NCBI GenBank assembly: GCA_018971775.1
Contig: JAGXAB010000021.1
Location: forward strand, 1 to 64,000
Source of the DNA: Cyanobacteria bacterium REEB67
Lineage (GTDB): Bacteria; Cyanobacteriota; Vampirovibrionia; Obscuribacterales; Obscuribacteraceae
DNA length: 64,000 nt
Direction: 5' to 3'
Shown: positions 33,195 to 42,259 of the stretch, piece by piece
How the letters are laid out: each line of letters begins with the position of its first letter
How positions within the stretch are numbered: position 1 is the stretch's first letter
Made by a program: the position numbers and the translations under genes
The notes under the pieces: generated by a model
What the model saw: the letters and a program-made list of their open reading frames with translations, nothing else
Databases searched by the model: none
Told to the model about the DNA's origin: nothing

Positions 33195-34790
33195 ATGAAT
33201 TTTAAAAACTCAATCAGTCTTTTTGCTCTCACCCTGCTCGTCGGCCAATCATCGCTGCTCGCCCTGACCATGGCGTCACCGGTTCAGGCCGCCACTAAAA
33301 TGACTAAAGCAAAAACCGATAATGCAGTCAAAGCAAGCAAAGCGACAGGCGCTCCCAGTGCGCCGGTAATACCGGCCGCCGGCGAACTTTCGGTCGAGAC
33401 GATCAAGGCCAGCATGCCCCTCGAGGTCTGGCGCAAAGACGCACCGAAAGTGCCCGCACCCCGGCCCTTTGTCATGCCCAGGGTGCAGACCTACACCATG
33501 GGAAATGGTCTGACCGTGCAGATGGTCGAAGATCACCGCTTCCCATTTTTGACGATGGCGCTCGGCTTCCACAGCGGCTCTACGAGCGTGCCCGGCGATT
33601 TGATCGGCCTCGGTTCGATGACCGCCACTCTCTTGACTGAAGGCACGACAACGCGCAGCAGCAAGGAAATCGCCAACGAAATTGATTTCATCGGTGGTTC
33701 TCTTGCTGCCAACTCCGACTTCGACTTCACGACAGTGAGCGGATCGGCCCTATCGGACTATGGCGACAGACTGATCAAACTGATGTCGGATGTGGTGCTC
33801 AATCCGAATTTCCCCCAGGACGAGCTAGCCCTGCAAAAGACCAATCTCATCCAGGAATTGACGATGATGCGCAGCAATCCCGACTTCCTCGTCGGCGAGC
33901 GCTTCAGCAAGGTACTTTTTGGAGCGCACCCCTACTCGATCGTCGCTCCCAATGAGACATCGATCAATCGCATCAGTCAAAAAGATCTGATTGACTATCA
34001 CGCCCGCACCTACATTCCCAACAATGCAATCATGGTCGTCGTCGGTGATTTCAACACCGATAAGATGAAGGAAAAATTGAGCCAGAACTTCGGCAGTCAA
34101 TGGAAGCAAGGCAAAGTCGATACGCTCAGTTTGCCGGCTCCGCCGACCCAGGAAGGGCGCAAGATTTATCTCGTCGATAGACCTGGCTCCGTCCAGACAT
34201 CAATCAAAGTTGGCAATGTTGGCGTACAGCGCAAAGATCCGGACTACTTCCCCCTCATGGTCATGAATCAGATCCTCGGTGGGGCGGCCAATGCGCGACT
34301 CTTTATGAATATCAGAGAACAAAAAGGCTACACCTACGGTGCCTACAGTCGCATGTCGGCTCGTCAGGAAAAAGGCTCTTTTTCGGCCGAAGCTAATGTG
34401 CGCACCGAAGTAACCGGTCCTTCACTGCAAGAGTTTATCTATGAGCTCGATCGCATGCGCAATACCAGAGTATCCGACGTCGAGCTCAACTCCGCCAAAA
34501 ATTTCCTGGCAGGCTCCTTCCAGCTCGGCCTGGAAACCCAGTCCGGACTGGTGCAAAGATTGCTGGAAGCAAAACTCTACAACCTGCCTGACGACTATCT
34601 CGCCACCTACGCCGACAAAGTCATGGCGGTGAAAGTCGATGACGTGCGCACAGCCGCTCGTAGACTGATAGACGCCAACAATCTGGTGATCACCGCCGTC
34701 GGTGATGCCAAGAAAATCAAAGGCGAGCTCGAGATGTTTGCACCAGTGACTGTTTTTGATACCCAGGGCAAACTTAGCAACAGCAACTGA
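33195..34790 (+). CDS. M16 peptidase-like partner subunit (zinc site lost, R/Y pair kept)
   Basis: After a signal peptide (LFALTLLVGQSSLLALTMASPVQA) and a Lys/Ala-rich linker, the protein has the M16 fold, but where HxxEH is expected it reads SMTATLLTEGT, so zinc cannot bind. It keeps the R/Y motif NIREQKGYTYGAYS and the inter-domain pieces. Two-subunit M16 enzymes with HxxEH in one chain and R/Y in the other are known from Sphingomonas; this pair follows that plan. The gene begins 12 bases after its partner. Confidence 0.93.
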   Translation: MNFKNSISLFALTLLVGQSSLLALTMASPVQAATKMTKAKTDNAVKASKATGAPSAPVIPAAGELSVETIKASMPLEVWRKDAPKVPAPRPFVMPRVQTYTMGNGLTVQMVEDHRFPFLTMALGFHSGSTSVPGDLIGLGSMTATLLTEGTTTRSSKEIANEIDFIGGSLAANSDFDFTTVSGSALSDYGDRLIKLMSDVVLNPNFPQDELALQKTNLIQELTMMRSNPDFLVGERFSKVLFGAHPYSIVAPNETSINRISQKDLIDYHARTYIPNNAIMVVVGDFNTDKMKEKLSQNFGSQWKQGKVDTLSLPAPPTQEGRKIYLVDRPGSVQTSIKVGNVGVQRKDPDYFPLMVMNQILGGAANARLFMNIREQKGYTYGAYSRMSARQEKGSFSAEANVRTEVTGPSLQEFIYELDRMRNTRVSDVELNSAKNFLAGSFQLGLETQSGLVQRLLEAKLYNLPDDYLATYADKVMAVKVDDVRTAARRLIDANNLVITAVGDAKKIKGELEMFAPVTVFDTQGKLSNSN

Positions 34791-34824
34791 TTTACATCAG
34801 TAGATAAATCCGGCGACGGATCAC

Positions 34825-35823
34825 TCAATCACCTTTTGGCGTGTACATGCCTGCGCCGATCAGGTGCTGCATCAGGCTGTCGAAAGGCGCAAGCTCTGGC
34901 GTTTGCGGATCGAGGGCGCGGATTTTATCAAGTCTTTCTTCGAGCAAATTGATCCGCCAGGCGACAACATCAATCGATGCCAGTAAAAGGTGCGCCTTGA
35001 TCAAATTGGGATTGGCCCGGTAAACGATCATGGCCAGATCCTGAGCCCGTTCGATTTCGGACAAAAATATCGAAGTTTTGCCAAGCAGGACGTGCGCCCA
35101 CTCGAAGTCCGGATGATTGCGGATCAAAATTTCCAAAATCTGCCTGGCACTCTCATAGTCCTTCATAATATAACTCTTCAATGCCTGCACGTATTCTCTG
35201 GTCGCTTCCTCGGACACCGCATTTAATGGCAACCTGGTCTTGAGGCGAGTGCGCGCCTTACTGGCGGCAAGAGCCTTGGGATCGACTTCAATAGCACGCT
35301 CGAGCGCCATACGGGCAGGTTCGGCAAAACCAAATTGTTCGTAGCGCCTGGCCATATCCAGATAGTGCTCCGCGGTCCGTCCCGGCGGCACATGATCGAC
35401 AGGCAAACCGACCGACGGCAAAACAACATCCGAGACGACCTTATGGAGCGCCCCGTCAGCCATCAATTTGGCCATGCCGGCGACAAGCAGCACATTCTTC
35501 TTGGCCCTGGCAGTCAGAGGATTTTTATCCATCACATCACCGACGCCGCTTGCCGCTAGCTTAACTACTTCGGAAGCAGTATCTTGCACTGCATTATAGG
35601 CATCATTTACAAAGAAGGTAGCTTCCAGCGCCGTCATCAAAACAGCCATGCGCTTGCGGCCCTCCTCGGTCATCTCCTGCCCGACCGCCTCGTGCTTCAT
35701 TAAAATCTTCGAACAGGTAGCCATCTGCCTGGGCCAGACGAGAAACTGATAGCGAAAGAGCAAGATCTGATATTCCAGATCCGACAGGCCACTGGGCACT
35801 TCTTTTGGCGGCAACATACTCAT
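34825..35823 (-). CDS. TPR-containing cytoplasmic protein
   Basis: A helical N-terminal domain of about 150 residues (DLEYQILLFRYQFLVWPRQM, then a small Ala/Gly-rich stretch) is not recognised. The C-terminal half has TPR-like repeats (HYLDMARRYEQFGFAEPARMALERAIEVDP, trimmed here to the repeat pattern; then AHVLLGKTSIFLSEIERAQD). No signal peptide or enzyme motif is visible. GAGAGGA lies 7 bases before the ATG. It converges on the M16 pair and diverges from the next TPR gene. Confidence 0.78.
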   Translation of the reverse strand: MSMLPPKEVPSGLSDLEYQILLFRYQFLVWPRQMATCSKILMKHEAVGQEMTEEGRKRMAVLMTALEATFFVNDAYNAVQDTASEVVKLAASGVGDVMDKNPLTARAKKNVLLVAGMAKLMADGALHKVVSDVVLPSVGLPVDHVPPGRTAEHYLDMARRYEQFGFAEPARMALERAIEVDPKALAASKARTRLKTRLPLNAVSEEATREYVQALKSYIMKDYESARQILEILIRNHPDFEWAHVLLGKTSIFLSEIERAQDLAMIVYRANPNLIKAHLLLASIDVVAWRINLLEERLDKIRALDPQTPELAPFDSLMQHLIGAGMYTPKGD

Positions 35824-35864
35824 AAAAAATCCTCTCGCTATATTCTTACCCGTTTGTCTCTAAA

Positions 35865-35893
35865 TTGCCTACAAAATCGGTATTAGTTGTATA
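35865..35893 (+). promoter_or_regulatory. Candidate promoter for the TPR / FG-GAP gene pair
   Basis: TTGCCT (35865-35870) is followed after 17 bases by TGTATA (35888-35893), 33 bases before the start codon at 35927. The matches to TTGACA and TATAAT are partial. Confidence 0.35.
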
Positions 35894-35926
35894 ACCATCC
35901 AATCAGTCATTTAAAGGAGCATCCCC

Positions 35927-37021
35927 TTGTCTTGCAAGAGTTTCCCAAATCAGAATCAGGACACTGAAGCCCAGATCCGCCATCCCCTGACGAAGAATCT
36001 CACCCTGACAGCAATTATCCTGGCTGCCACCTGTTTATCCTCGGCTCAGTATTGTCTGGCTGTGCCAAAGACCACCGAACAAACGCCGGATCAACTCGAG
36101 CAAATTAAGCTCAAGAGCGCCGATGACGATCAAATGGTCTTCCCGCTCAATCAATACGCAGACTGTTTGGCCAAACTCGGCCACAAAGATGATGCGGCAA
36201 ATATGAGAGCTCGCGCAAAAAAAATAGAAAGCAACAGCAACATTCTGCCTAAATTCGCCAAAATCACAAGCCCACCCGGCTCGGCCGCCAGACTGGCGGA
36301 AGCAAAATCAGCGCGTGAAAAAGGCGAGGCCTTGATGCTGGCCGATCAGCAACCGAAGGCCCTGGAATATTTCAAACATGCCGTCGCCCTCGATCCAAAA
36401 GATGCGCAAGCCCTGCTCGATCGCGGCGAGGCACTCTTCTGGTCGCAGCAAGAAGCAAAAGCGATGCTGGATTACAACCAGGTGATCAAGGTCAAACCGG
36501 ATCTGCAAAAAGCTTACGTAGACAGGGCTTATGCCTATGAGGCCGCCGACAAATATGCTCCAGCGATTGCCGATTTCGAAAAAGCAGTGAGACTCGATCC
36601 CAAAGATACGGAAACCATGGGCGCACTGGCCAAGCGCCTCGACGAGCGCGGCAGACACAAAGAGGCCGTCGAATATTACAGCAAAGCGCTCGCCGTCAAA
36701 CCAGACCTGTACTGGCCCTATGTCCAGAGAGCGCTGGCCTATTCATCGCTCGGCGAAACAAAAAAAGCCCTCGATGATTATGACACTTTGATCAAACGCG
36801 CACCGACTGACGCCGATTATTATGAATTTCGCGGCGGCCTCTACGCCAAAATCGGCGAGCCTGAAAAAGCGCTTGCGGACTTCGATAAAGTGATAAGCCT
36901 CAAGCCGACTTATGGCGGCGGATACAGTGCCAGGGCAAAAGTCTATGAAAAAATTGACGGTAAAAAATCACCGCGGGTAGTTGCAGATATCAAAATGGCA
37001 AAAAAATATGGCGCTGAATAA
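35927..37021 (+). CDS. Secreted TPR protein
   Basis: TTG start with AAGGAG 8 bases upstream. A hydrophobic leader (LTAIILAATCLSSAQYCLA) is followed by a helical segment and, from about residue 125 to the end, six TPR units such as PKALEYFKHAVALDPKDAQAL and AIADFEKAVRLDPKDTETMG. It is probably a periplasmic scaffold. Its stop codon overlaps the start region of the FG-GAP/TonB-C-like gene, so the two are likely translated together. Confidence 0.88.
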   Translation: MSCKSFPNQNQDTEAQIRHPLTKNLTLTAIILAATCLSSAQYCLAVPKTTEQTPDQLEQIKLKSADDDQMVFPLNQYADCLAKLGHKDDAANMRARAKKIESNSNILPKFAKITSPPGSAARLAEAKSAREKGEALMLADQQPKALEYFKHAVALDPKDAQALLDRGEALFWSQQEAKAMLDYNQVIKVKPDLQKAYVDRAYAYEAADKYAPAIADFEKAVRLDPKDTETMGALAKRLDERGRHKEAVEYYSKALAVKPDLYWPYVQRALAYSSLGETKKALDDYDTLIKRAPTDADYYEFRGGLYAKIGEPEKALADFDKVISLKPTYGGGYSARAKVYEKIDGKKSPRVVADIKMAKKYGAE

Positions 37022-39086
37022 AAACCGCAAAATGTCCAAACCCAAAGCATTCAGACCGACGCTTTTAGCGACGTGCAGTGCACTCTTGCTATCAAATGGT
37101 GCTAATTTTGCCCTGGCCGTGCCCGCCGGCCAAGCTGCTTTTCAAAGGCGCGCCTCCGCTTTCCGACCCAGCGAACGTTATCTGCGCAACTTCGCCTACC
37201 TTGTGCCGCGCCTTTCCAGCGGCTACGATATCTGCCCCCTCAAGGACGGCAATTATAGAGAACCGGGCGGCGTCAGCGTCGACATCGGCGAGATAGTCCG
37301 CGGTGATTTAAATAATGATGGTCTGCCGGATGCGGCGATTTCGCTACAAGATTGCGGCGGCGGCAGCGGTATTTTCGGCTCGCTAATCATTTTGCTCAAC
37401 GACGGCAAAAGGCTGGTCCAGCTCGGATCCGACTACCCGCTCGGGGACCGTGACGTTTTACGTCGGTGCAGCATCGAGCAAAACAAGATCGGTCTGGTCA
37501 AACAGGAACGCAATGTCGGGCAGAGCATGGCTATTGCACCTGCAGTCGATCGAAGTATCAGCATCGGCCTGAGAGATCTGCCGCAGGTTGTCAGCGTTTT
37601 CTCCGACTGCGACCTCAAAGACTATTTGAGCGATTTCCAGAATAAATTAGCCGAGAACTGGCGGCAATCAATCGCCACAGCCAGAGACAGGGCAGACCAT
37701 GACGACGACGCCAAAATGCATGGGCACTGGAATATGCCCCCGGCCAGGCCCATGCACGTTGAAATAGATTGCGTCTGGCGAACTGACAATGAAAAAGATC
37801 CGCTGCAAGCTATGGTGCTCGCCCAATCCTCCGGCAATGCCTGGCTTGATAAAATGGCATCGTCCACTCTCACTGACCTGGCCTCTCTCGCCGAACTGAA
37901 ACACGCTCCGGCCAATGCACAAACCTGGTTGCCGCTGCGCTGCCGCTTCGATTGGCCAGGAGCGGATCAGGCCGCACCTGGCGGAACCACCACCCAGGCG
38001 AGCGCAAAGCAGCCGGCAACGGGCACTGTAACAATCGAGCCGAGCAAAGCGGCCCCCAAGCTCTGGGCAAAACAGCGATCAAAAAATAATGCTCCTGGCG
38101 CCGATAAAAATGCCGCTCAACTTATAAAAAATGCGCGAAATTTCGCCTATATTTTAGACCCGCAACCAGACGGAGCAGAAGCCGGCCCAGGCGCAGGCAC
38201 AGATGCAAGCACAGATGCAGGCGTTGCTACCGACCAGGCTGCCTACAAAATTTGTCTTCTCAGCGACGGAAAATTTAAAGACGAAAGCCTGCAAGTCGAT
38301 TGCAAGACCATAGCGGTGGGCGATCTGAACGCCGACGGCCGAGATGACGTTGTCGTCCATCTAGCCGTCAAATCAAAAAGAGCGGCAGAGACCAAGCCCA
38401 CGGCGAACAGTCATATAGTAGTGCTTTTGCAGACTGACTCGGGCCTATGCCAGATTGGCCGCGATAATTTTGTCCTGGAGCGGACCACGCCCCGGGCAAC
38501 AGTCAAAGCTATAGTCAAATCTATAAAGATAGAAAATCATCATGAAAGAGGAAAGCCACAGGCTGTCTGCCTGGTAAAAATTTTCTGGGTCGAGGACAGC
38601 GAGCCGACCAAGCTCAAAGAGACGACCTTGAGCTGCATCAACGACTTCAAAGCTGACTATACATATAAATCGGCTCGAGCGGCTGGACCGAAGCCAATCA
38701 AGTCGTCCACCGCGGCAAAAAGCACCAGCGCCACCCCGGACGAAGCGGCCATGCTGAGCAAGACCATTAGTGCAGCCTGGAGTGCAGTGCGGCCAACGGC
38801 TAAAAGACCGGCTCGACCCTTTGTCGTGCGCCTGGTCTTCGACTCTGAACGCAATCGGGTAGTACAGTGGGTGGCCCTCAGCAGCAGCGGCGACAAAGCT
38901 TTTGACGCCTGCGCCTTGCAATCTCTGCTCTCCCAGAATCTGTGCAGTTATGTGCATGCTGACGACGAATACTATGCAATACCAGTCAATGCCTATCCAG
39001 TCGTCGATTGTAGTTTCAGCGCCGGCACCGGCCTAACAGAGGGCCGGGCTTCCTGCCATCCGTCACCGGTCCGTTTGACCTTTTGA
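37008..39086 (+). CDS. Secreted protein with two copies of an FG-GAP-like plus TonB-C-like module
   Basis: A signal peptide (LLATCSALLLSNGANFALA) is followed by an internal duplication. Module 1 (about 45-320) has RNFAYLV, the calcium-loop-like GDLNNDGLPDAAI, and a TonB-C-like part (HVEIDCVWRT, then NAWLDKMASSTLTDL). Module 2 (about 375-690) repeats this with RNFAYIL, GDLNADGRDDVVV, then RPFVVRLVFDS and DKAFDACALQSLL. An Ala/Gly/Asp-rich linker (GPGAGTDASTDAGVATD) interrupts module 2. DxNxDGxxD loops bind calcium in FG-GAP/EF-like repeats. The start could also be ATG 37032. The role is unknown; export and the TPR partner suggest an envelope or surface complex. Confidence 0.8.
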   Translation: MALNKNRKMSKPKAFRPTLLATCSALLLSNGANFALAVPAGQAAFQRRASAFRPSERYLRNFAYLVPRLSSGYDICPLKDGNYREPGGVSVDIGEIVRGDLNNDGLPDAAISLQDCGGGSGIFGSLIILLNDGKRLVQLGSDYPLGDRDVLRRCSIEQNKIGLVKQERNVGQSMAIAPAVDRSISIGLRDLPQVVSVFSDCDLKDYLSDFQNKLAENWRQSIATARDRADHDDDAKMHGHWNMPPARPMHVEIDCVWRTDNEKDPLQAMVLAQSSGNAWLDKMASSTLTDLASLAELKHAPANAQTWLPLRCRFDWPGADQAAPGGTTTQASAKQPATGTVTIEPSKAAPKLWAKQRSKNNAPGADKNAAQLIKNARNFAYILDPQPDGAEAGPGAGTDASTDAGVATDQAAYKICLLSDGKFKDESLQVDCKTIAVGDLNADGRDDVVVHLAVKSKRAAETKPTANSHIVVLLQTDSGLCQIGRDNFVLERTTPRATVKAIVKSIKIENHHERGKPQAVCLVKIFWVEDSEPTKLKETTLSCINDFKADYTYKSARAAGPKPIKSSTAAKSTSATPDEAAMLSKTISAAWSAVRPTAKRPARPFVVRLVFDSERNRVVQWVALSSSGDKAFDACALQSLLSQNLCSYVHADDEYYAIPVNAYPVVDCSFSAGTGLTEGRASCHPSPVRLTF

Positions 39087-39096
39087 GGCCTACGCC

Positions 39097-39210
39097 ATGG
39101 CACCAAAAGCAGCCTCCGACCTGACCTCATTTGATGCCGGTCCGCAGCCGGCAATAACGGATGATCCGAGTGGCCCGGTCGCCGCCAGCGCCTTCTGCAG
39201 CTATTACTAA
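39097..39210 (+). CDS. Possible 37-residue small protein coupled to the FG-GAP/TonB-C gene
   Basis: This ORF is absent from the track. It begins 11 bases after the preceding stop, and TGAGG, overlapping that stop codon, stands 8 bases before the ATG, so translation could be coupled. The product starts MAPKAASDLTSFDAGP and ends ASAFCSYY; it is neither hydrophobic nor recognisable. A hairpin (GACAGCA/TGCTGTC, 39222-39244) follows directly. It may be a genuine small protein or a remnant. Confidence 0.35.
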   Translation: MAPKAASDLTSFDAGPQPAITDDPSGPVAASAFCSYY

Positions 39211-39328
39211 AGGCCGCCTCAGACAGCAAATATCCTGTGCTGTCCCTCTAGAGGAGGTATCGCTTGTCATTTATTGCTCTTTGAGCGCTCTTAAAAGTAT
39301 GATGGGACATCATCTAGAGAGAAAATAA

Positions 39329-40378
39329 TTGGCTCGCCACTATCTGCTCAAAACCTGCACCGCAAATCAATACCAAACGCTTTTAGCCTGCCTGCTGGTT
39401 GCCGGCCTGATCAATTTCAATTTTGTAGCACTCAAGACCTTCGCCGCCGAGCATACGATAACGCTCACCGTCGAGCCGAACTCGGCGGCACGCACCCTCA
39501 TTTTTCCAAGCGATCTTTCACTTGGTTTTTTGCATCTGGAGCCGAGGGCAAACCGCGCCGAGGGCGGTACGCGAGGCAAAGGCATGTCGGTCCAGGCGCG
39601 CGGCAAAATTACGGTGCCGAAAAATACTTTTGTCACCTTCGAGGCAAACAAAGAATTCTTCAAAAATCCGGCCCTGATCGGAAAGTTTCCAGCAAATGCT
39701 TTCGACAGCATCATCTTGCGCATGTTCTCGATGGACGATGCCGAAGACGAATATTGCGATCGAGCCATGCCGGCCATCAGCCATCTGACCGGACTGCTCG
39801 AGCTGAACATCGACCGATCCGAAGTCACCGACACAGGCTTGAAAAAAATTGCCGGACTGACAAACCTGCAACACATATCGGCTTTCCTGACGCCTGTTCG
39901 CGGTGAGTTCCTGAAAGACACGACCACCCTCAAAAAGCTGCGCATTCTCGAACTTGATTCGATTGGACTTAAAGAAGATTATCTGCAACACCTGCCCCAG
40001 TACCCCGACCTTGTCAGTCTGCATCTTGGTCATTCGCACCTCAGCGATAAAGGCCTGACGTACATCGCAAAATGCCCGAAGGTGGAAGAACTGGACATTG
40101 GTAAAAATCCAGCTATCGACGATCAGGGTCTCGCCTCTTTGAAAAATTCGAAAGCTTTGCGCTATCTCAATATTTTCGACTCGGCTGCAACGCCTAAAGG
40201 CATCCTGGCACTCAAGGGTCTAAAATTGAAGAGCATCATTCTACCGGGTAAGGCATACCCGGAGCCCGTAATGGCTCAGCTCAAGACCGCTTTTCCGGAA
40301 GCACGGATTACGGCTCGCTGGACCAAAGGTAAAATAGACGATGATACGAAGACAATCTTCAGTCCTATGACTCGGTGA
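39329..40378 (+). CDS. Exported leucine-rich-repeat protein
   Basis: TTG start with AGAGAG upstream. A signal/anchor helix (LLACLLVAGLINFNFVALKTF) is followed by a beta-rich domain and, from about residue 145 to 310, five to six leucine-rich repeats of the ribonuclease-inhibitor or cysteine-containing type (LLELNIDRSEVTDTGLKKIA, LVSLHLGHSHLSDKGLTYIA, VEELDIGKNPAIDDQGLASL). These form a curved binding surface. The ligand is unknown. A strong GAGGAGGT site at about 39251-39258 upstream serves no visible ORF. Confidence 0.85.
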   Translation: MARHYLLKTCTANQYQTLLACLLVAGLINFNFVALKTFAAEHTITLTVEPNSAARTLIFPSDLSLGFLHLEPRANRAEGGTRGKGMSVQARGKITVPKNTFVTFEANKEFFKNPALIGKFPANAFDSIILRMFSMDDAEDEYCDRAMPAISHLTGLLELNIDRSEVTDTGLKKIAGLTNLQHISAFLTPVRGEFLKDTTTLKKLRILELDSIGLKEDYLQHLPQYPDLVSLHLGHSHLSDKGLTYIAKCPKVEELDIGKNPAIDDQGLASLKNSKALRYLNIFDSAATPKGILALKGLKLKSIILPGKAYPEPVMAQLKTAFPEARITARWTKGKIDDDTKTIFSPMTR

Positions 40379-40421
40379 CCACCGGCAAAAAATTTTGCTC
40401 TCTATACATAAGGCGACGGGA

Positions 40422-41366
40422 ATGAAAATTGCAATGATGGGCAGTGGTGGCGTTGGTGGCTTGTTCGGTGCCAGGCTGGCAGAGGCAGGCGCGGACGTGC
40501 ATTTCATCGCTCGCGGCAAACATCTCGCGGCAATTAAAGAAAACGGTCTCAAAATCGAAAGCGCCCTCAAGGGCGATACACTGATCAAACCGGCGAAGGT
40601 CACCGACGATCCTGCCTCGATCGGTCCAGTCGATTATGTCCTGGTCTCGGTTAAACTCTGGGATACCGAAGCAGCAGCCGAAATGATCAAGCCATTGATC
40701 CGGAGTGGACGGACTGGCTCGGATACGGCAGTTATCTCGTTGCAGAATGGCGTCACCCGCGATCAAATTTTTCGCCAGGCGCTTGGAGCAAAGCACGTCA
40801 TGGGAGGCATAAGCTATGTCGGTGCCACCATAAAAGCACCAGGAATCATCGAACAAAAAGGCCAGGTGCAGAAGCTGGTCTTTGGCGAGTACGGCTCAGC
40901 CGGCCTGACGCCAAGAGTAATCGCTTTTAGGAAAATGTGCGAAGCCGCCGACATCGAAGTCGAAACTCCAGACGATATCGAGCGCGCTCTCTGGGAAAAA
41001 TTTGTCGTCCTAGTCGGTATGAGTACTGTGCTTGCCGCCAGCCGGCAAACGATAGGCCCAACCCGCGACTGCCCTGAAACAAAGGCTCTCCTGGGCTCGG
41101 TCATGACTGAGGTAAGAGCGGTGGCGGTAAAAAAAGGCATTGATCTGGCCGCCGATCTGGTCGCTGCAAAACTCAGCTATCTAGATCAACTGGCACCGGA
41201 TGTGACGGCATCGATGGAACATGATCTGCGCAACGGCAATCGTCTGGAGTTGCCCTGGCTGGCCGGCACAGTCGTCAAAATGGGTCGGGAACTCGGCGTG
41301 GAGACGCCGGTTTGCGATGTACTCTCCGCTATCCTTACGCCTTATGTCATGGGTGCGTCAAAATAG
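40422..41366 (+). CDS. panE: 2-dehydropantoate 2-reductase family protein
   Basis: The NADPH site GSGGVGGLFGARLAEAG opens the protein right after ATG 40422. The catalytic Lys is in VLVSVKLWDTE, and the C-terminal helical domain has LWEKFVV and DLRNGNRLELPWLAGTVV, where the conserved Asn/Ser/Glu region of KPR proteins lies. It should reduce 2-dehydropantoate to pantoate in coenzyme A synthesis, although distant paralogs use other 2-oxoacids. No panB or panC is adjacent, so the symbol is tentative. Confidence 0.88.
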   Translation: MKIAMMGSGGVGGLFGARLAEAGADVHFIARGKHLAAIKENGLKIESALKGDTLIKPAKVTDDPASIGPVDYVLVSVKLWDTEAAAEMIKPLIRSGRTGSDTAVISLQNGVTRDQIFRQALGAKHVMGGISYVGATIKAPGIIEQKGQVQKLVFGEYGSAGLTPRVIAFRKMCEAADIEVETPDDIERALWEKFVVLVGMSTVLAASRQTIGPTRDCPETKALLGSVMTEVRAVAVKKGIDLAADLVAAKLSYLDQLAPDVTASMEHDLRNGNRLELPWLAGTVVKMGRELGVETPVCDVLSAILTPYVMGASK

Positions 41367-41387
41367 CAAACCCGCGACAGCCATCGT

Positions 41388-42056
41388 TTACCAGACACCC
41401 GGAATCCACTTGAAGCGGACCTTCGAAGAATAATCACCGTATCCTTCCAGACCAGGATGCAGCATACGTTCTTCCAATAAGGTCCGGTAAAAAAGATAAG
41501 CCACCATAAAAGCTGTAGGCAGCAAAGTCAGCCAGGAGCCAAGAGCGAGACCTTCGCTAACGAGTCCGAGCGAAGCAAAAGCATAGCCGGGATGGCGAAT
41601 CCAGGCATAAGGCCCGGCGGCGACCACTTGTTGGCCGCGGTCTTCCTGCAAACGGATCGCCGATGAAAAAAAGAAATTGGCCTGCATCGCCCACAAACAT
41701 CCAAACCAGGCTAAGGTCATCACGAAGACGGCTATAACCTGCAGGGCCGGCGGCACGCTCGAGCCAATATGCCAGTGCCCGACATCCATCGCTGCTGCCG
41801 CCAATTGCAGACACCACAGACTGGCGAGAATGGGCGTGCCTACAGGGTCTCTGTCTTTGCCACCGGGCTTAACCCTTTCGTTTAAAAGTTCCGGGCTGAG
41901 AGAGAAAGATCCAATTAGCGAAACCAGCATCTGCGATGCAAAAACAGCGTAGAAAAACGGCAGCGAACGCGAACCGGCCAGCCAGAAGATAAAGCTGGCA
42001 AGGACGACATAAAATCCCAAACCGATCATGGCGTAGCCAACCGAGATAGCCTTCAT
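41388..42056 (-). CDS. Isoprenylcysteine carboxyl methyltransferase family membrane protein
   Basis: Five or six hydrophobic helices precede the ICMT/PEMT signature: GPYAWIRHPGYAFASLGL, then FYRTLLEERMLHPGLEGYGDY. This C-terminal region forms the SAM site in membrane methyltransferases of the family. GGAGGA lies about 8 bases before the ATG. Bacterial members methylate lipids or small molecules; the substrate here is unknown. Confidence 0.88.
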   Translation of the reverse strand: MKAISVGYAMIGLGFYVVLASFIFWLAGSRSLPFFYAVFASQMLVSLIGSFSLSPELLNERVKPGGKDRDPVGTPILASLWCLQLAAAAMDVGHWHIGSSVPPALQVIAVFVMTLAWFGCLWAMQANFFFSSAIRLQEDRGQQVVAAGPYAWIRHPGYAFASLGLVSEGLALGSWLTLLPTAFMVAYLFYRTLLEERMLHPGLEGYGDYSSKVRFKWIPGVW

Positions 42057-42259
42057 TTTTCAAGTCCTCCGATATTCTCATTATCCCACCAGAGTTGCAT
42101 CCGTGCCGCGGACTGGACAATGCAGCGAGGACTGGAAATTGCCACAACAAAGTCACAAAAAAGCTAACGTGAAATTTATAACGGCCCCCTCGCACTAAAA
42201 GGTTAAATCGCGGAGAAGGCAGGAGCTATTATGTCGACAGCGGTGCCTTCACTCAGTAA

